From positions 2,349,158 through 2,413,157 of the forward strand of contig JACAXG010000107.1 in assembly GCA_018881555.1 (NCBI GenBank): a DNA stretch of 64,000 nucleotides, in the 5' to 3' direction. This DNA is from Amblyornis subalaris. Its lineage: Eukaryota > Chordata > Aves > Passeriformes > Ptilonorhynchidae. Below, piece by piece: positions 1 through 11,700 of the stretch. Position 1 is the stretch's first letter, and each line of letters begins with the position of its first letter. The translations under genes were made by a program, and so were the position numbers. Below the pieces are notes generated by a model. That model saw only the letters and a list, made by a program, of their open reading frames with translations, did not search any database and was not told the origin of the DNA.

Positions 1-730
1 GACATAGCTTAGTGTAAAGTAACACAAGCATGCATCATTTGCTTTGAAATTAGATTTCACTGTCAATTAACTACATTAGTGTTTCCTTCAAATTACTCTT
101 GTTGTGGCAAAAGGAGACAGATTTTTCTGAATTATTTTTCCGAATTATTTTCAAACACAGAAGGTATCACCTCCTTCTCTCAAGCTAAGATGGTGAATAG
201 AGCCATGCCTACAGCTCCAGGCAGCCCAACTGCACATCAGAACAGCTTCACACAGTCACCAGTACCCTTCCAAGGAATACTTGTATATTCTCAACTTGCT
301 CCATGACAGGTGGTATTTAACTACTGTTTACATTTCACCACCTTTAAATTGTGCTGCACTAATTATATTTGGTGAACAAGTAGGTACAGGTTTATAAAAA
401 TTCAGGAAATCCTCCAAGCAGCCATATGATTAGACATCTTTGGCCATTATGAGCTTAGCTTAGCATTTCATATTCCTGTTAAATAATCTGTTATTTCACT
501 TCCAGTCCTAGGCTCGTTTCTTGACAGCAATCCCTCTTTCCAGCTCCATTACAGTTCACATGTTCAGAACAGAATCCCAGTTGAACCAGCTCAAAAAACA
601 CTAGACTCAAAATGGAATGAAGAGAGAAACCAGCTCATTTCTTATCATTTTGGAAGCAAGGAATTACACAAAGGGAGGTCAGTACTGTCCTGCTGTACCG
701 AAGTCCTGGGAAACCCAGGGAGTAACTCAC
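1..730 (-). other. ATP5F1C: ATP5F1C intron sequence
   Basis: AT-rich sequence downstream of exon 7 on the minus strand. No exon matching the expected gamma C-terminus (SEMIDKL-like) was found, and no repeat family was recognised. Confidence 0.6.
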
Positions 731-886
731 AAGCATTCTTGCTGGCGTTGTCCATGGCAGTCATCCTGGCGCTCTGCTCGCTGGTGGTGGATTCTTTCAG
801 GGAGTAGTACAGAATGTTTGCTAGTGTGAATTCCTGGTAGTTTCTCAGCACGTCAGCATCGATATCATCATAGATACTTAGGCTTT
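731..886 (-). CDS. ATP5F1C: ATP5F1C coding exon 7 (last exon in window)
   Basis: A 156-bp exon reading [20 protein letters not shown] through [19 protein letters not shown], the start of the conserved C-terminal helix. It ends one base into a codon at a GTGAGT donor, so the C-terminal exon(s) must lie at lower coordinates, outside the window. Confidence 0.96.
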
Positions 887-3800
887 CTGCAAAATATGAA
901 AGAGCAGGCTTAGAGAAATCCAAGATTTACTACTTCCACAAAAACAATACAATAACATGTGAAACATACTTAGGCTGGGCTGTTTCAATACTTAAGGCAG
1001 CACAGAGGGATTTCCTGCACATATTATGTGTACCTTCACAGTCCCTCTGCTACTAATAATTTTGTTAAGTATTTTATCTGTTTTAATTCAATTTAACATT
1101 AGGAAGGACAGGTTCTGACCAAAGCGAAATACATTATTGCCATATTATGTTTAACCTTCCCATACAATGCTGCAGAAATATTCTCGAGTATTTTTAGTGA
1201 GCAGTGCAGTCACTCAATACTCGGGTTGTTCAGTGCTGAAAATATTAGAACTGACAGAGTTTACATATGCACAATTCTTGCTTGAGACAGAATCTCAAAC
1301 CAGAGTTAGTGCCACCTTTCCTTTTAACCTCCCTGCCCTGCAGCACCTTGGTAAGTCAGCCTTGAACTAATCTTGGCCAAGATAAAACCACCTGCTAAAC
1401 TTATGGTACATGCACCATAAGATGTTTCAATGCCACATTCCCACGTTCAGAGTACTTTTCCTGTGATTTATCACTGCATGTAACCAGTGTTTCCATCTCC
1501 TACTTACCAGAGCCAGCAACAGTTTCAAAGGAGAAGATTGGTTTTTCATCGGTCTTGTAGGAGATGACAGACCTGTACAAAAGGAGCATAACAGGCTCTT
1601 CAGTTCAACTAACTCTAACCTGAGTGATTAAATCAAATTAGAATGGACAACTTCTGGCCTTCTGATGCCACAAAGTTCTGTGATAACCTTGACAAAAACA
1701 TCTTGGATACCACATGGATATAGTGATGTAAATATAACAGCATTCACTACACAAATCAAAAGGGAATTCCAACCACAGCTACCAGAAAAAAACAACCCAG
1801 AAGTTCTTCACATACAACAAAATCAAGAAATAAAGTTAACATGCCAAGTCAGAGGCAGTTTTCATAGCACTTCATTGGGCCAATGTGCTCTTTGAAGCAT
1901 TCTGCCAAGTATTCTTCCAGTGCCGTTTCAGCTTAACCTTACCTGAACCGATTGTAGATGACAGAACCTTCATCAAATTCATACCCAGAGTTTAACAGCT
2001 CTAGAGCAATGACTGAAGCATCTCCAAAGCTCGGAGGTCTCCGTCCCACTTCTTTGAACGTCACCAGGAAATAGTTGCCATGTGTCCTGCAGCAACAACA
2101 AATCTGTGTTAGAACCAAGTGGATGCTCTGAAGTACAAGGATGAGGCAGCAAGACTGACTTACTAGGGGTAACTGACTGTAACTTAGGAGTGGTCAGAAC
2201 TAAACATGTTATTGAATTAGGGTCCAAGAGAAATTTTACCTTTCTTCAGTTAAATTATGATCGCTTCACAATACACACACTTGTAACAGTGCCAGTTGCC
2301 AGCTTTCATATTTTTATTTCAAGAACATAATAGTGCTGTGCAACAGTTTCACAAATTGTCAAATGATCAAGGGTTTTTGCAGACAGTTTTTACAAGAACT
2401 TGAATTTAGCACTGTTCCCTTACATGCAATTTCCTGCCAACACCACACAATTTTCTAAGCAGTCTTGAAATTTCTACCATAGAAAACAAACAAAACTCCA
2501 AACCAAACCCTTCTGGGGTGTGAGTTTTGGGCCCAATCCTTTTTACCTCTGAAGCAGGCCTCTGATCTTGTCACCTACTCCAACCACCATAACTTCTTTT
2601 CCAGCATTTGAGAGGTTGGTAATCTCATTCTTCAAGGTTTTAGCAATAGATGTATGGATAGCACCACACAGGCCTCGATCAGAGGACACGCCAATAAGGA
2701 GGTGCTTCTTCTTGTCCTCGGGTGCCTTTATTTCTGCTTTCTCATAGAGAGCTGGAAAAAAAAAAGATGGTTAAGTTTTTCAAGGGTGCCAAGAAGCAAA
2801 TAATTCATAAAAAATACCTCTGAATTATTCTTACTAAAACCAGTCCTAAAGGGCCTTCAGATGTCAACCAGATTAATTTTATTTCCCTCAGAGTCGTTGA
2901 AATTTGCACATGATCAGACCAGGTGTGAGCAAGAAACAACGCAAAGCCAGCCACAGGTCTGATCAAATGTCACACACTCAGGGAAGTTCACTGTGCGAAT
3001 TCTTGTGGAAACACACTATTGGAAAGTCAAAAAGCCTCAGCATTTCATCACCACCATGAAAACCTCCTCTTCTGCTCCCACATCCCAGAGTGCAAGAACT
3101 TTCTCTCACACAGAGCTCCTGTTCCATAGACCCTCGCAGGCTTCAGCTCCCTCTCAGCTCTTGCATATTTGGCTGCAGAAACCATCTTCATGGACTTGGT
3201 GATCTTCTGAATGTTCTTGATGGACTTCAAACGCCTGGTGACTGCAAGGTTAAGAGTTGAAGGTCACAGACTGTAGTGGGCATAATGACTCAAACCCAAA
3301 CAATAAAATGCCAGCAGCAGCCATCCAAAAATATTTTGCTGTGTTTCTCAAAGAAGAAGAAATAAACAAACAAACAGTGTACAAATAAACCTCACAAAAG
3401 ACCTCAGTATTTACAGTAAGAAAGCAATAAGAGTGCTTTCTTGCACTTGTTAGAATTTGGCTAACACAAATTCTTCTTTACAATAGAGATGTTTTTTCCT
3501 TCAGACATAACACTTATTTAATATTTATGCCAACATGAAGTCTATTTACTATTCTCTTTGCTTCCACATCTACCTGTTTCACAAAGATACCATTAGAGGT
3601 ATAATATCATCTTTCCCAGATGATAAGCAGAGGAAACAAACAAACAAACAAACAAACAAGTCCCCATAGTATGAGACATAAATTTCCTCCTCTGTTTAGA
3701 CTGTGGTAAAATGAGATTTGTTAGAACACTGATGCAAAAAGAAACCAAAATAGGTATCCTATAGACAAGCACAATTCCAAGGCAATATCCCTATATAAGA

Positions 3801-5483
3801 ACCTATGAGGAATGGCTTAAGGAAGCGTTATTAAACTAGAACCATTCAGTCAACTCTTTTTCCCCCCAAATACTGCATAAAAGCACAAGGAAATAAATAT
3901 AAAACAAACTGAGTTAATTCTTAGAGGTGAGCAAAAATCTGGTTTAGCACATATGGTGAAGTGATTTCTAAAATATATTTGAGTAAAACTATGAAATGAC
4001 ATCTAAATTAGTGCCAAAACCACTTAAAGCAATGCCTTTTCTAAAGGACACTTGTTTAATACAAAAAGGGCTGGAGGCCCATGTATCAATGTTATGGTGT
4101 ATCACAATCAACTTACCCAAGAGACTAAGCAAAATGAAATTTTAACATATGGCTTTCCTGCAACACTCCTCCTCTCTCAAATGCAAACAAAACCTTTACT
4201 TACTGTCTTTTAGCGTTGCCATATTCCTGACTTGGCCCCTGAAAAGGAATGCAGGAGAAATTAGGATAATGCACCAGTTCTCCAGCAAACCAACACCTGT
4301 CAAGGGCAAGTCCCTTTCAGAGGCACGAAAATTCAAGCTCTGCTGTTTCTTAAAAAGCATCTCTGGTGGAGACAAGCCACTCTGACCTGTGGCTTGTACG
4401 CACACCTTCATCTCTCCCTCATCTATATCATGTCACAGAATCAATTAGGTTGGAAAAGACCTCTTAGATCATCAAGTCCAACCTATGACTTGAACAACCT
4501 AGGAACACAACCTTGTCAACTATACCATGCCACCTCCAGCCTTTCCTTAAACACCTCCAGAGATCGTGACTCCACCAGCTCCCTGGACAGCCTATTCCAA
4601 TGTCTAATCACCCCTTCTGTGAGGAAATTGCTCCTAATGTCCAACCTAAACTTATGTCCCCTTGTCCTGTCGCTGGCTGCACGGGAGCAGAGCCCGACTG
4701 CCCGCGGCTGCACTCTCCTGTCAGGGAGCCGAAGACAGTGATAAGGTCACCCCTGAGCCTCCTTTTCTCTAGGCTGAGCCCCCCCAGCTGCTCCAGATCG
4801 AGGATTTGGGCTCCAGACCCCTCCCCAGCTCCGTTCCCTTCCCGGGACAGGCTCCAGCCCCTTAATGTCCTGCTGAACTGAGAGACCCCGAACTGGACAC
4901 GGGACTCGAGGTGGTGCCTCAGCAGTGCAGAATACAGAAGAAAATTTAATGCATATTCCACCGCCTTGGGTAATGGCACGCAGCAAATGAGGGCATCATG
5001 AAGGGCAACTTACAAAGAAGAAGGAAAAAAAAAGCTTCACATAACGCAACTGGTTTCTAAAAACTATTAAAAAGGAGCAGAGGAGGCCGTACCACTTCCT
5101 GACCAGAGCAAGGTCTCCTGCCATGTACAAACCTGTCCTTTAACCCTTGCCTGTCCCAGTCACCCCGGCCGAGCACTCCCTGCTTCCTCTCGCTCCACAC
5201 CCCCGAGGACGGACCGGACCCTCCATCCCCGCAGGTCCCCGCTGCCCTCGTCTCCCGGCGCCCGCTCCGCCACTCAGCCCTCAGAGCCCACACCCCCCAC
5301 GGGCTGCCGGGGCCGCGATCCCGCCGCCCCTGGGCGCCGCACGGGAAGAAACCACCCCGCCCTCACCCCTGAGAGCCGCCCCGGCCATCGGGACGTGTCC
5401 CCCCGTCCCCTCCGCGCCCGTCCCCGCCCGTCGCGGTACCATTGNGGCTGGACCAGCGCGACCGCGGCGCCCCGGGCGAACAT
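731..5483 (-). CDS. ATP5F1C: ATP synthase F1 subunit gamma, mitochondrial (exons 1-7, 3' end off window)
   Basis: The gamma subunit is the rotating central shaft of mitochondrial F1Fo-ATP synthase, coupling proton flow to ATP synthesis in the matrix-facing F1 head. Seven exons with AG/GT borders and compatible phases are read on the minus strand: 5440-5483, 4204-4238, 3110-3241, 2547-2751, 1943-2086, 1508-1572 and 731-886, giving about 260 codons. The product begins [11 protein letters not shown], an Arg/Ala-rich mitochondrial presequence. It continues through [20 protein letters not shown], the N-terminal helix that enters the alpha3beta3 barrel, then [10 protein letters not shown] and ends near MDNASKNA. 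Human gamma is about 298 aa, so roughly 38 C-terminal residues lie beyond position 1. The start is the first ATG of the presequence, 166 bp from the divergent KIN start. The family identification is secure; only exon borders next to N bases are slightly uncertain. Confidence 0.96.
1508..1572 (-). CDS. ATP5F1C: ATP5F1C coding exon 6
   Basis: A 65-bp exon reading [20 protein letters not shown]. Donor GTAAGT, acceptor TTTTGTACAG; both splice phases fit the neighbouring exons. Confidence 0.95.
1943..2086 (-). CDS. ATP5F1C: ATP5F1C coding exon 5
   Basis: Reads [20 protein letters not shown] and [19 protein letters not shown], closely matching vertebrate gamma subunits. Donor GTAAGG, acceptor TGCTGCAG. 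Confidence 0.96.
2547..2751 (-). CDS. ATP5F1C: ATP5F1C coding exon 4
   Basis: A 205-bp exon containing [20 protein letters not shown] and the family motif [13 protein letters not shown], part of the globular Rossmann-like domain. Donor GTAAAA, acceptor TTTCCAG. Confidence 0.96.
3110..3241 (-). CDS. ATP5F1C: ATP5F1C coding exon 3
   Basis: Reads [20 protein letters not shown] and then the [10 protein letters not shown] segment, the long N-terminal helix of gamma. Donor GTGAGA, acceptor TTGCAG. Confidence 0.96.
3634..3659. repeat. (CAAA)n microsatellite
   Basis: About six CAAA units in ATP5F1C intron 2. Confidence 0.85.
4204..4238 (-). CDS. ATP5F1C: ATP5F1C coding exon 2
   Basis: A 35-bp exon reading (W)[11 protein letters not shown]. 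It spans the presequence/mature junction; the mature vertebrate protein starts around ATLKD. Acceptor TTTTCAG, donor GTAAGT. Confidence 0.93.
4433..4936 (-). mobile_element. CR1 LINE 3' fragment in ATP5F1C intron 1
   Basis: Begins CACAGAATCA..GGTTGGAAAAGACC and continues through CACCTCCAG, ATTCCAATG and CTTTTCTCTAGGCTGAGCC, the reverse complement of an avian CR1 3' end. About 500 bp, 5'-truncated as usual. Confidence 0.88.
5440..5483 (-). CDS. ATP5F1C: ATP5F1C coding exon 1 (presequence)
   Basis: Encodes [15 protein letters not shown] up to two bases of the Trp codon. The positively charged, non-acidic stretch fits a mitochondrial import signal. Codon 13 is CCN, so the N is silent (Pro). The donor is GTACCG, weaker than its neighbours, but the phase joins exactly to exon 2. 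Confidence 0.9.
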
Positions 5484-5530
5484 GGCNGCGCCTCCACCAC
5501 AGCCCCGCTGAAGGTCAGCGCGCCCGCACC

Positions 5531-5540
5531 GCGCCTGCGC
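5531..5540. promoter_or_regulatory. NRF-1-like site
   Basis: GCGCCTGCGC differs from the NRF-1 core GCGCAYGCGC by one base. It lies in the shared promoter; binding is an inference. Confidence 0.4.
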
Positions 5541-5570
5541 CGCCCCGCCGGGATCCGCTTCCAGGGCGCC

Positions 5571-5584
5571 GCCGCCATTTCCGG
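5571..5584. promoter_or_regulatory. YY1 / ETS (GABP-type) composite site
   Basis: GCCGCCATTTCCGG joins a YY1-type GCCGCCATTT (reverse of AAATGGCGGC) to the ETS core TTCCGG. Such elements are typical near start sites of housekeeping and OXPHOS genes. Confidence 0.45.
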
Positions 5585-5649
5585 CGGAGGCGGGACCGGC
5601 ACCGGGACACGGTCGGGAGCGGCGTCGGAATCGGGACGGGACCGGCGTC

Positions 5650-5763
5650 ATGGGGAAGTCGGATTTCCTCAGCCCCAAGGCGATCGCCAACCGCATCAAG
5701 TCGAAGGGGCTGCAGAAGCTGCGCTGGTACTGCCAGATGTGCCAGAAGCAGTGCCGAGATGAG
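5650..5763 (+). CDS. KIN: KIN coding exon 1
   Basis: 38 codons, from MGKSDFLSPK to WYCQMCQKQCRDE, giving the first two zinc ligands (CxxC at 28 and 31). Donor GTAACT. Confidence 0.96.
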
Positions 5764-8700
5764 GTAACTGGGGGTGCGGCTGGGGGGGTCTCCGGTGTTC
5801 GGGTGGCTCCGACCTCCGTGTAGGGACCCCCAGTCCCGCTGAGCGGGGCGGTTCTCTTTGGGGTACAGAGGGGTCAGGTTCCCTCGGTTGAGATCTTGGA
5901 GTCACAGGATGGTTTGGGTTTGGAGGACCTTAAAGATCATCCGATTCCAACCCCCTGCCATGGGCAGGGGCACTTTCCACTAGACCAGGTTGCTTCAAGC
6001 TCCGTCCAGCTTGGTCTTGAACACTTTCGGGGATGAGGCATCCACAGCTGCTCTGGGCAACCTGTGCCGGGGCCTCACCACTCTCATCGGGAAGAATTTT
6101 TTCCCAATGTCTAATCTAACTCTGCCCTCTGACAGTTTAAACCCATTGTCCCTTGTCCTACCAATTTACCTTGTAAGTGTCCGTAGTGCTATTGACAGGG
6201 ACATTGTGGGGGCTGCGATCGCCCTTGTAGGAGTTTCTGATCCTCTTGTGGGGCCTGCAATTCCCTCAGGGAATATGGGGCCTCATATCTTTCATGTAGG
6301 TTCCCCAGTCCCCTTTTGGCGGGTACAGGGCTGGCTCAGGTTCCCTTTGGAAATCTCACCAGTTGCCTTGTAGGGGCTCTGATCCCATCTGTGGGATGTG
6401 ATTCTTCTAGGGCGCATCCTGGCCTGCCTTTCCAGGAGCATGGGGAGCCCCAGTGTTCTTTAGGGGGTGTCCCCAGTCCCTCTTGTATGGACCGTGGTCC
6501 CCTTGGGGGCTGATTGCTGGGACATGGAGGGTTCCCGATTGCTGGGGGTGGAGTGATCCTGTTGGGATATCGGATCCCNCATGGTAGAAATCCTCATTCA
6601 CTTCAGAGAAAGCATGTTGGCCCTGATCCATTTTGAGGATGTTATTTTAGTTTTCCATTCTCCATGAATAACCTCTTTGATGTTCCTTAGGGAGGGAGAG
6701 CACCCCGTGGATGTTTAATTCTGTCATTCTTCAGCTGTTTCTGCTTCTCTCCCTTTTACCCAAGAATCTCAAATCCTGTTCTCTTCCCAGTGGCTACAAG
6801 CGAAAAAACTTCACTGCTTTGCAACTACATCTTTTTGTAAGGTGTGGGGAGGGCTCTCACNGAATGTAATTTACTCTACATTTAATCATATTGTGCTGAA
6901 AGACCATTATATTAGGAAAAAAAAAGGATGCAGGCAAATGTCTTATGTCATTCCACAGGGAATGAAGAGGGCTGCTGGACTGTCCCACCTCATAACCCCC
7001 CATCACATTGTCTGAAGGTTCTAGACCTTGGGAGGANTTTTGATTTTGGTTTGCCTGGTCAGGAGGAGCAGCCACTCCATACTAGGCTGAGGCTCAGTTA
7101 AGATGTTTTCTGTGAAGCTTCCAAGAAATTTCGCTCATAAAACATTATTTTTAATACTCTCTTCAGCCATGAGTGTTGCAAATTGAGACAAAGACAAGCA
7201 AAGTATTTATTTTTGCTCTATAGAATGGCTTCAAATGTCATTGCATGTCTGAGTCCCACCAGAGGCAGTTGCTGCTGGCTTCTGAAAATCCTCAGCAATT
7301 CATGGATTACTTCTCTGAGTAAGTTTTCTGTATATTTTTACCCAGATCTTCATTCCTGCTGAGTGACTGCCACACACACGCACAAGCTAAAAGAACCATT
7401 GCAGGGAGAGAATGAGTCAGGGGAGGGACTGACATCTCCCAGCTTCTCCCAGGCCTTTGTCCAGCTGACCTACATGACAGCTGGGTTGACTGGAGCTGTC
7501 CTCAGCACGAGTCTGAAGTGAGGCTTTATGCTCCAGCCCTGGAATTAGCAGGGAGATGAGTGATCCATCTGCCCCATCCACCNGCTCTGCCCTTTGTCCT
7601 GCCCTGTGCTCTGTGTCAGTCAGCCTGGGAAGATGCCTGGTAATGAAACACCAGCAATTAGTGGAAAGTGTTGAGATTCCTTTACTCCATTTTATCCCTT
7701 TGAGAGGCTGTTACCCTCTTGGAGATTTAATGTGTGTGCATGTATCATATTGTGTTTCATCCTGCATTTACTGAAAAAGGGAAACGTGTCTGAATATCAT
7801 CATGCTTAGCTCAAAAGAATAATCAGTTTTATACTGCAGATGTTTAATTGTGAATGACAACAGAAAATTGCTCCCTAGTTGTTACAGTTTTACTAAAATA
7901 ATTTCTTTTTCTTCCCTAAGGGAATTCCGAAATGATTTTCTAGAACTGCTCAGGAGGCGATTTGGTAAATATTTTGCTGTNTGTTTGTTTGTTTGTTTGT
8001 TTATAATGTTCTTTATTGGTTCAGTGCAAGACATTTTGGTTGCTTTGTCCTAGGTCCAACACTTATTCAATATTAATAATTCCGTATTTTAGGAACAAAG
8101 AGAGTCCACAATAATATTGTGTACAATGAATACATCAGCCATCGAGAACACATCCACATGAATGCCACACAGTGGGAGACACTGACTGATTTTACAAAGT
8201 GGCTGGGGAGAGAAGGTGAGTGTGGTTACTCAGATTTGGGAAGACTTAAAATTATTGGGTAATTGAATTCCTGATAATTGGTCAGACTTACGTTAGTATT
8301 GTTTGCTTTTCCCCCCCCCCCTTCTGTATGTACATTAACAGATTTGCAAACATATTTCTGTGCTAACCATTAGGAATTTGCTTATGAAAAATGTCAGAAG
8401 TCTGGGATAAGTACATCAGTCATGAGCCTTTCCTTGTTTTATCTGCTTGTCTGTATTTACTGGATGTATTGCTAAATTCTAAATCAACTTCCAACAGTTG
8501 CCATCGAAAAATTTAAAACTAGAACATCCCTATGACCACAGAATTTCCATATTTGAGGTGACAAGAAGCAAGCAGTCATTCTCATTCCTGACTTGGTGGA
8601 AGGGTTAAAGCTGGAGATCTGCAGTTCTGTGTTCAGTGGCAGGAAGAGAGATTAAATGGCACTGTGGTGTGACAGTTTACTTTGGCTCTGGTTGCCCCTG

Positions 8701-11700
8701 TTCTGCAGGATACATCCACCAGTCATGGAGTGCTTGGAAAGTCACTCTAGCCAGTCAGTAACAATAGCACAGCACTGGAATATTTCCTTTAGTATGATGC
8801 TAGGAGTGTGTATTGTTTATACATGTTAGATTTCTGTGTTCTTCCTTGTTAAAACAGTGGGAAGGAAGCATTTTCTTCAATAAGGAAGGTATTGTAAAAC
8901 ACTTCATCCACTTTATGACGTTCTCTGGCCTATATCCAAATAGATCTGGCTAACTGAGGGCAGAAACACATGGTACAGATAATTCAAAGTCAGTTTTAGC
9001 AGCCCAGTAAGGGTTATGTTATCTCTGGTAAAATACCTGCATTGTTACAGTGAACATGGACTGGAAATGATATTTTCTTTATATGTTACTTTATCTTGCA
9101 TTGACTTTTTAGGTCTCTGCAAGGTTGATGAGACTCCAAAGGGCTGGTACATCCAGTACATCGACAGGGACCCAGAGACCATTCGCAGGCAGCAAGAACA
9201 AGAGAGGAAGAAGAAACAGGACCTTGATGATGAAGAAAAAACTGCCAAATTCATTGAACAACAAGTTAGAAGAGGTTTGGAGGGGAAAGAACTGGTGAGG
9301 AAAATTGCCTTGTGCGTAAACCTTCAGCTCAAAACTCCTCGTGGTTAAGTTTATCGGGAATTTGATGCTGCTGGAATCCTGCACTGGTATTTCCTTCCTT
9401 CCTAATATGGATTTACTTTGTACCCAGCTTCTATTAGTACTAAAGGAGGAATAATTACTGCTCTTCAAATGATTAGGTGTTTAAATACCACTCTTGAATT
9501 TAGGAAGGGAGAGTAAACAATCCAGTAGCCAGCATGACGTGTCTTCGTGTCTTCGTTTATGGTACTTCACAGCTTCTAGGGCTGCAGATAACAAGTACCT
9601 TGAACACTGGGGAGGCTGAGATAAATAACCAGGGGGATCTGGCATACTCAAATCCACATAGTGAAAAGTTCTGTTGTGATGGTGCTGGTGTGGTTATTTG
9701 GGATATGTTTATTTGGAATCATTCCGTGACCCCCATGCGGGTTGTTGCCTGGGGCTGGAACCTCCCATTTGATCCTGGGCATTGATAGGTACATTTAAAT
9801 GCTGTTGTAAACAATTATCTGCTTCTTAATTTAAAACTAATTGAAATTTAAAAGGTCTGAGCCTTCGGTGCTAAAAATTTGGAAAGATACCAAAATTTCC
9901 TTCTTTGAGTTATCAGTCTGTGCAGAAACCAGTTGGATCATGCTGCTTCAGATAGAGAAAACTGCTGCAGCAAGGCCACTTTCCTTTCATGCTGGAACTG
10001 AGCAAGTTTAGGCAGCATCTCTGTACAGAGTGTTAATTGGAGAATTTTGCACAGGAGCCTGTAATGAGATGATGTTTTCAATTTTAATCTTTCACAAATC
10101 AAGCCAGGGTGAATATTACTGTTACTTGTAATAATCCTGCATAGTCTGTAAAACTGAGCTAATCAGGGATCATGAAAAAATGATATCTTGACTCAGTTTT
10201 CTGTTTGATTCTTCAAATGTGTTTTGTGGTTTTGGCAGGAAAAGCCAGTCTACACGGAACTAAACAGAGAAAACGAAGAAGAAAAAGGTAACCAGATTTT
10301 GAGAGATGTTATTTTCTAGAACCTACTGAAGCTGATTTTGTGATTCAAATGAAATGAGCATTGGAGCCTGCTTGGTGCTTCATAAAGTGCTTTGAGATCA
10401 GTTATAAAGAGCACTGGAATATGGAAGAGTATTCTGTATTACAAAGTTTAATTTATTTTAAAAGCTAAACCAAAACAAAGATTAGTAAATATTTTCGAAT
10501 TTATGATCTTTTATATTTGCAGATTTAAGAATTGTTAAATCCTTCAATGCAGTTATTTTTAAAGATATAAATACAGTAATGTCTTTTTATTTTTTAGTTA
10601 CATTTAATTTAAACAAAGGAGCAAGTACTTCAGTCACAGCATCTTCTAAACCAAGGTGAGAAAAGAATTTAAGGCCTACCCTTACTGTTATAAAGCACTT
10701 CTATGACAATGGTGTTTGCATGAGCAGGAAGATGTGTCTTATCCTGAAATATTTGGAGTCTAATCTCCTGTCTTGTTTTTCAGAAGGGGCTGACTTCATG
10801 GTTCTTTTTGTATTTAAAATGGATCAATGGGTGTATCTTGAATGTGTGCTGTGAGGAGCCTTCTTGAATTCACTGTGGTTCATGGCAGATGCCCATAAAG
10901 TAATAGGCAGTTACAGGCTCCTCCATGGAGGGTGGAAAAGGGATCCAGCCAAAGCATTTGAAGTGATGCCATCTGGTCCCAGCTGCCTTCTATGAATGGA
11001 TATTCGTGACTTGTTAATTTTGGTTCCTAAAAGGTTTGATTGCCTTGTCTAATTGGAGGCAATACTTTCTCTGGTTATCGTTTAAGCAGCTGAATCTACC
11101 TGAAATAAATCTTTCTAGAGCTCTGGAATTTAATTGTCATCATGTAACCACAAGCAATGCAGGACAAAAGAGATCAATAATGCAAATCATACTGACTTAC
11201 AGCAGTCTGTGGAACTGTTTGATGAGCAGTACATCTTCTCATGTGAGGCAATATTGCAATTAAATGTATTGCAGGTAAAAAGAAAGCTTTCCCCTCATCA
11301 CACTCAGCTCTTAGATAAGGTATCTGATGGGATGTATGCCAGGCAGAAAATGAGACAGTAAAGCAGTTCTTTGCAATAATAGATACAGATTTCAGGCTTT
11401 AGGAAAACCTGTAAATTATCCCTAAGCATCAAGTTGTGCTTAAGATGAATCTGAAACTTAATTCAGACTCTCACTTCAATAGTTCCAGTGAGGAATACTT
11501 CAGGTACTTGCTAATTTGGCCAAATGTGAAATCATATATCAAGCAGTCTAATTTCTTCACAGCATAGGAGAAGTGCTTATCTGTAAACTTTGAGATAGTA
11601 GTGTAGAAGCAAAATTAGGATAAGCACTTCATGGAAAAGTGACTGGGCAGTGGTTTGTCTGTCAGTGGTGATAGAGGCATCACTTCAGAGTCATGTACGG

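Larger units (their letters stand above)
5484..5649. promoter_or_regulatory. Bidirectional CpG-rich promoter, ATP5F1C / KIN
   Basis: The 166 bp between the two divergent start codons are extremely GC- and CpG-rich with no TATA box. They contain an NRF-1-like palindrome (GCGCCTGCGC) and a YY1/ETS-type GCCGCCATTTCCGG, motifs common in promoters of nuclear-encoded mitochondrial genes. Both 5'UTRs must start within or very near this interval. Shared regulation is inferred, not shown. Confidence 0.75.

Noticed and set aside
5147..5767. Long open frames on both strands around the ATP5F1C/KIN CpG island
   Set aside because: Low stop-codon density from high GC explains them; the supported coding parts are the two first exons only.
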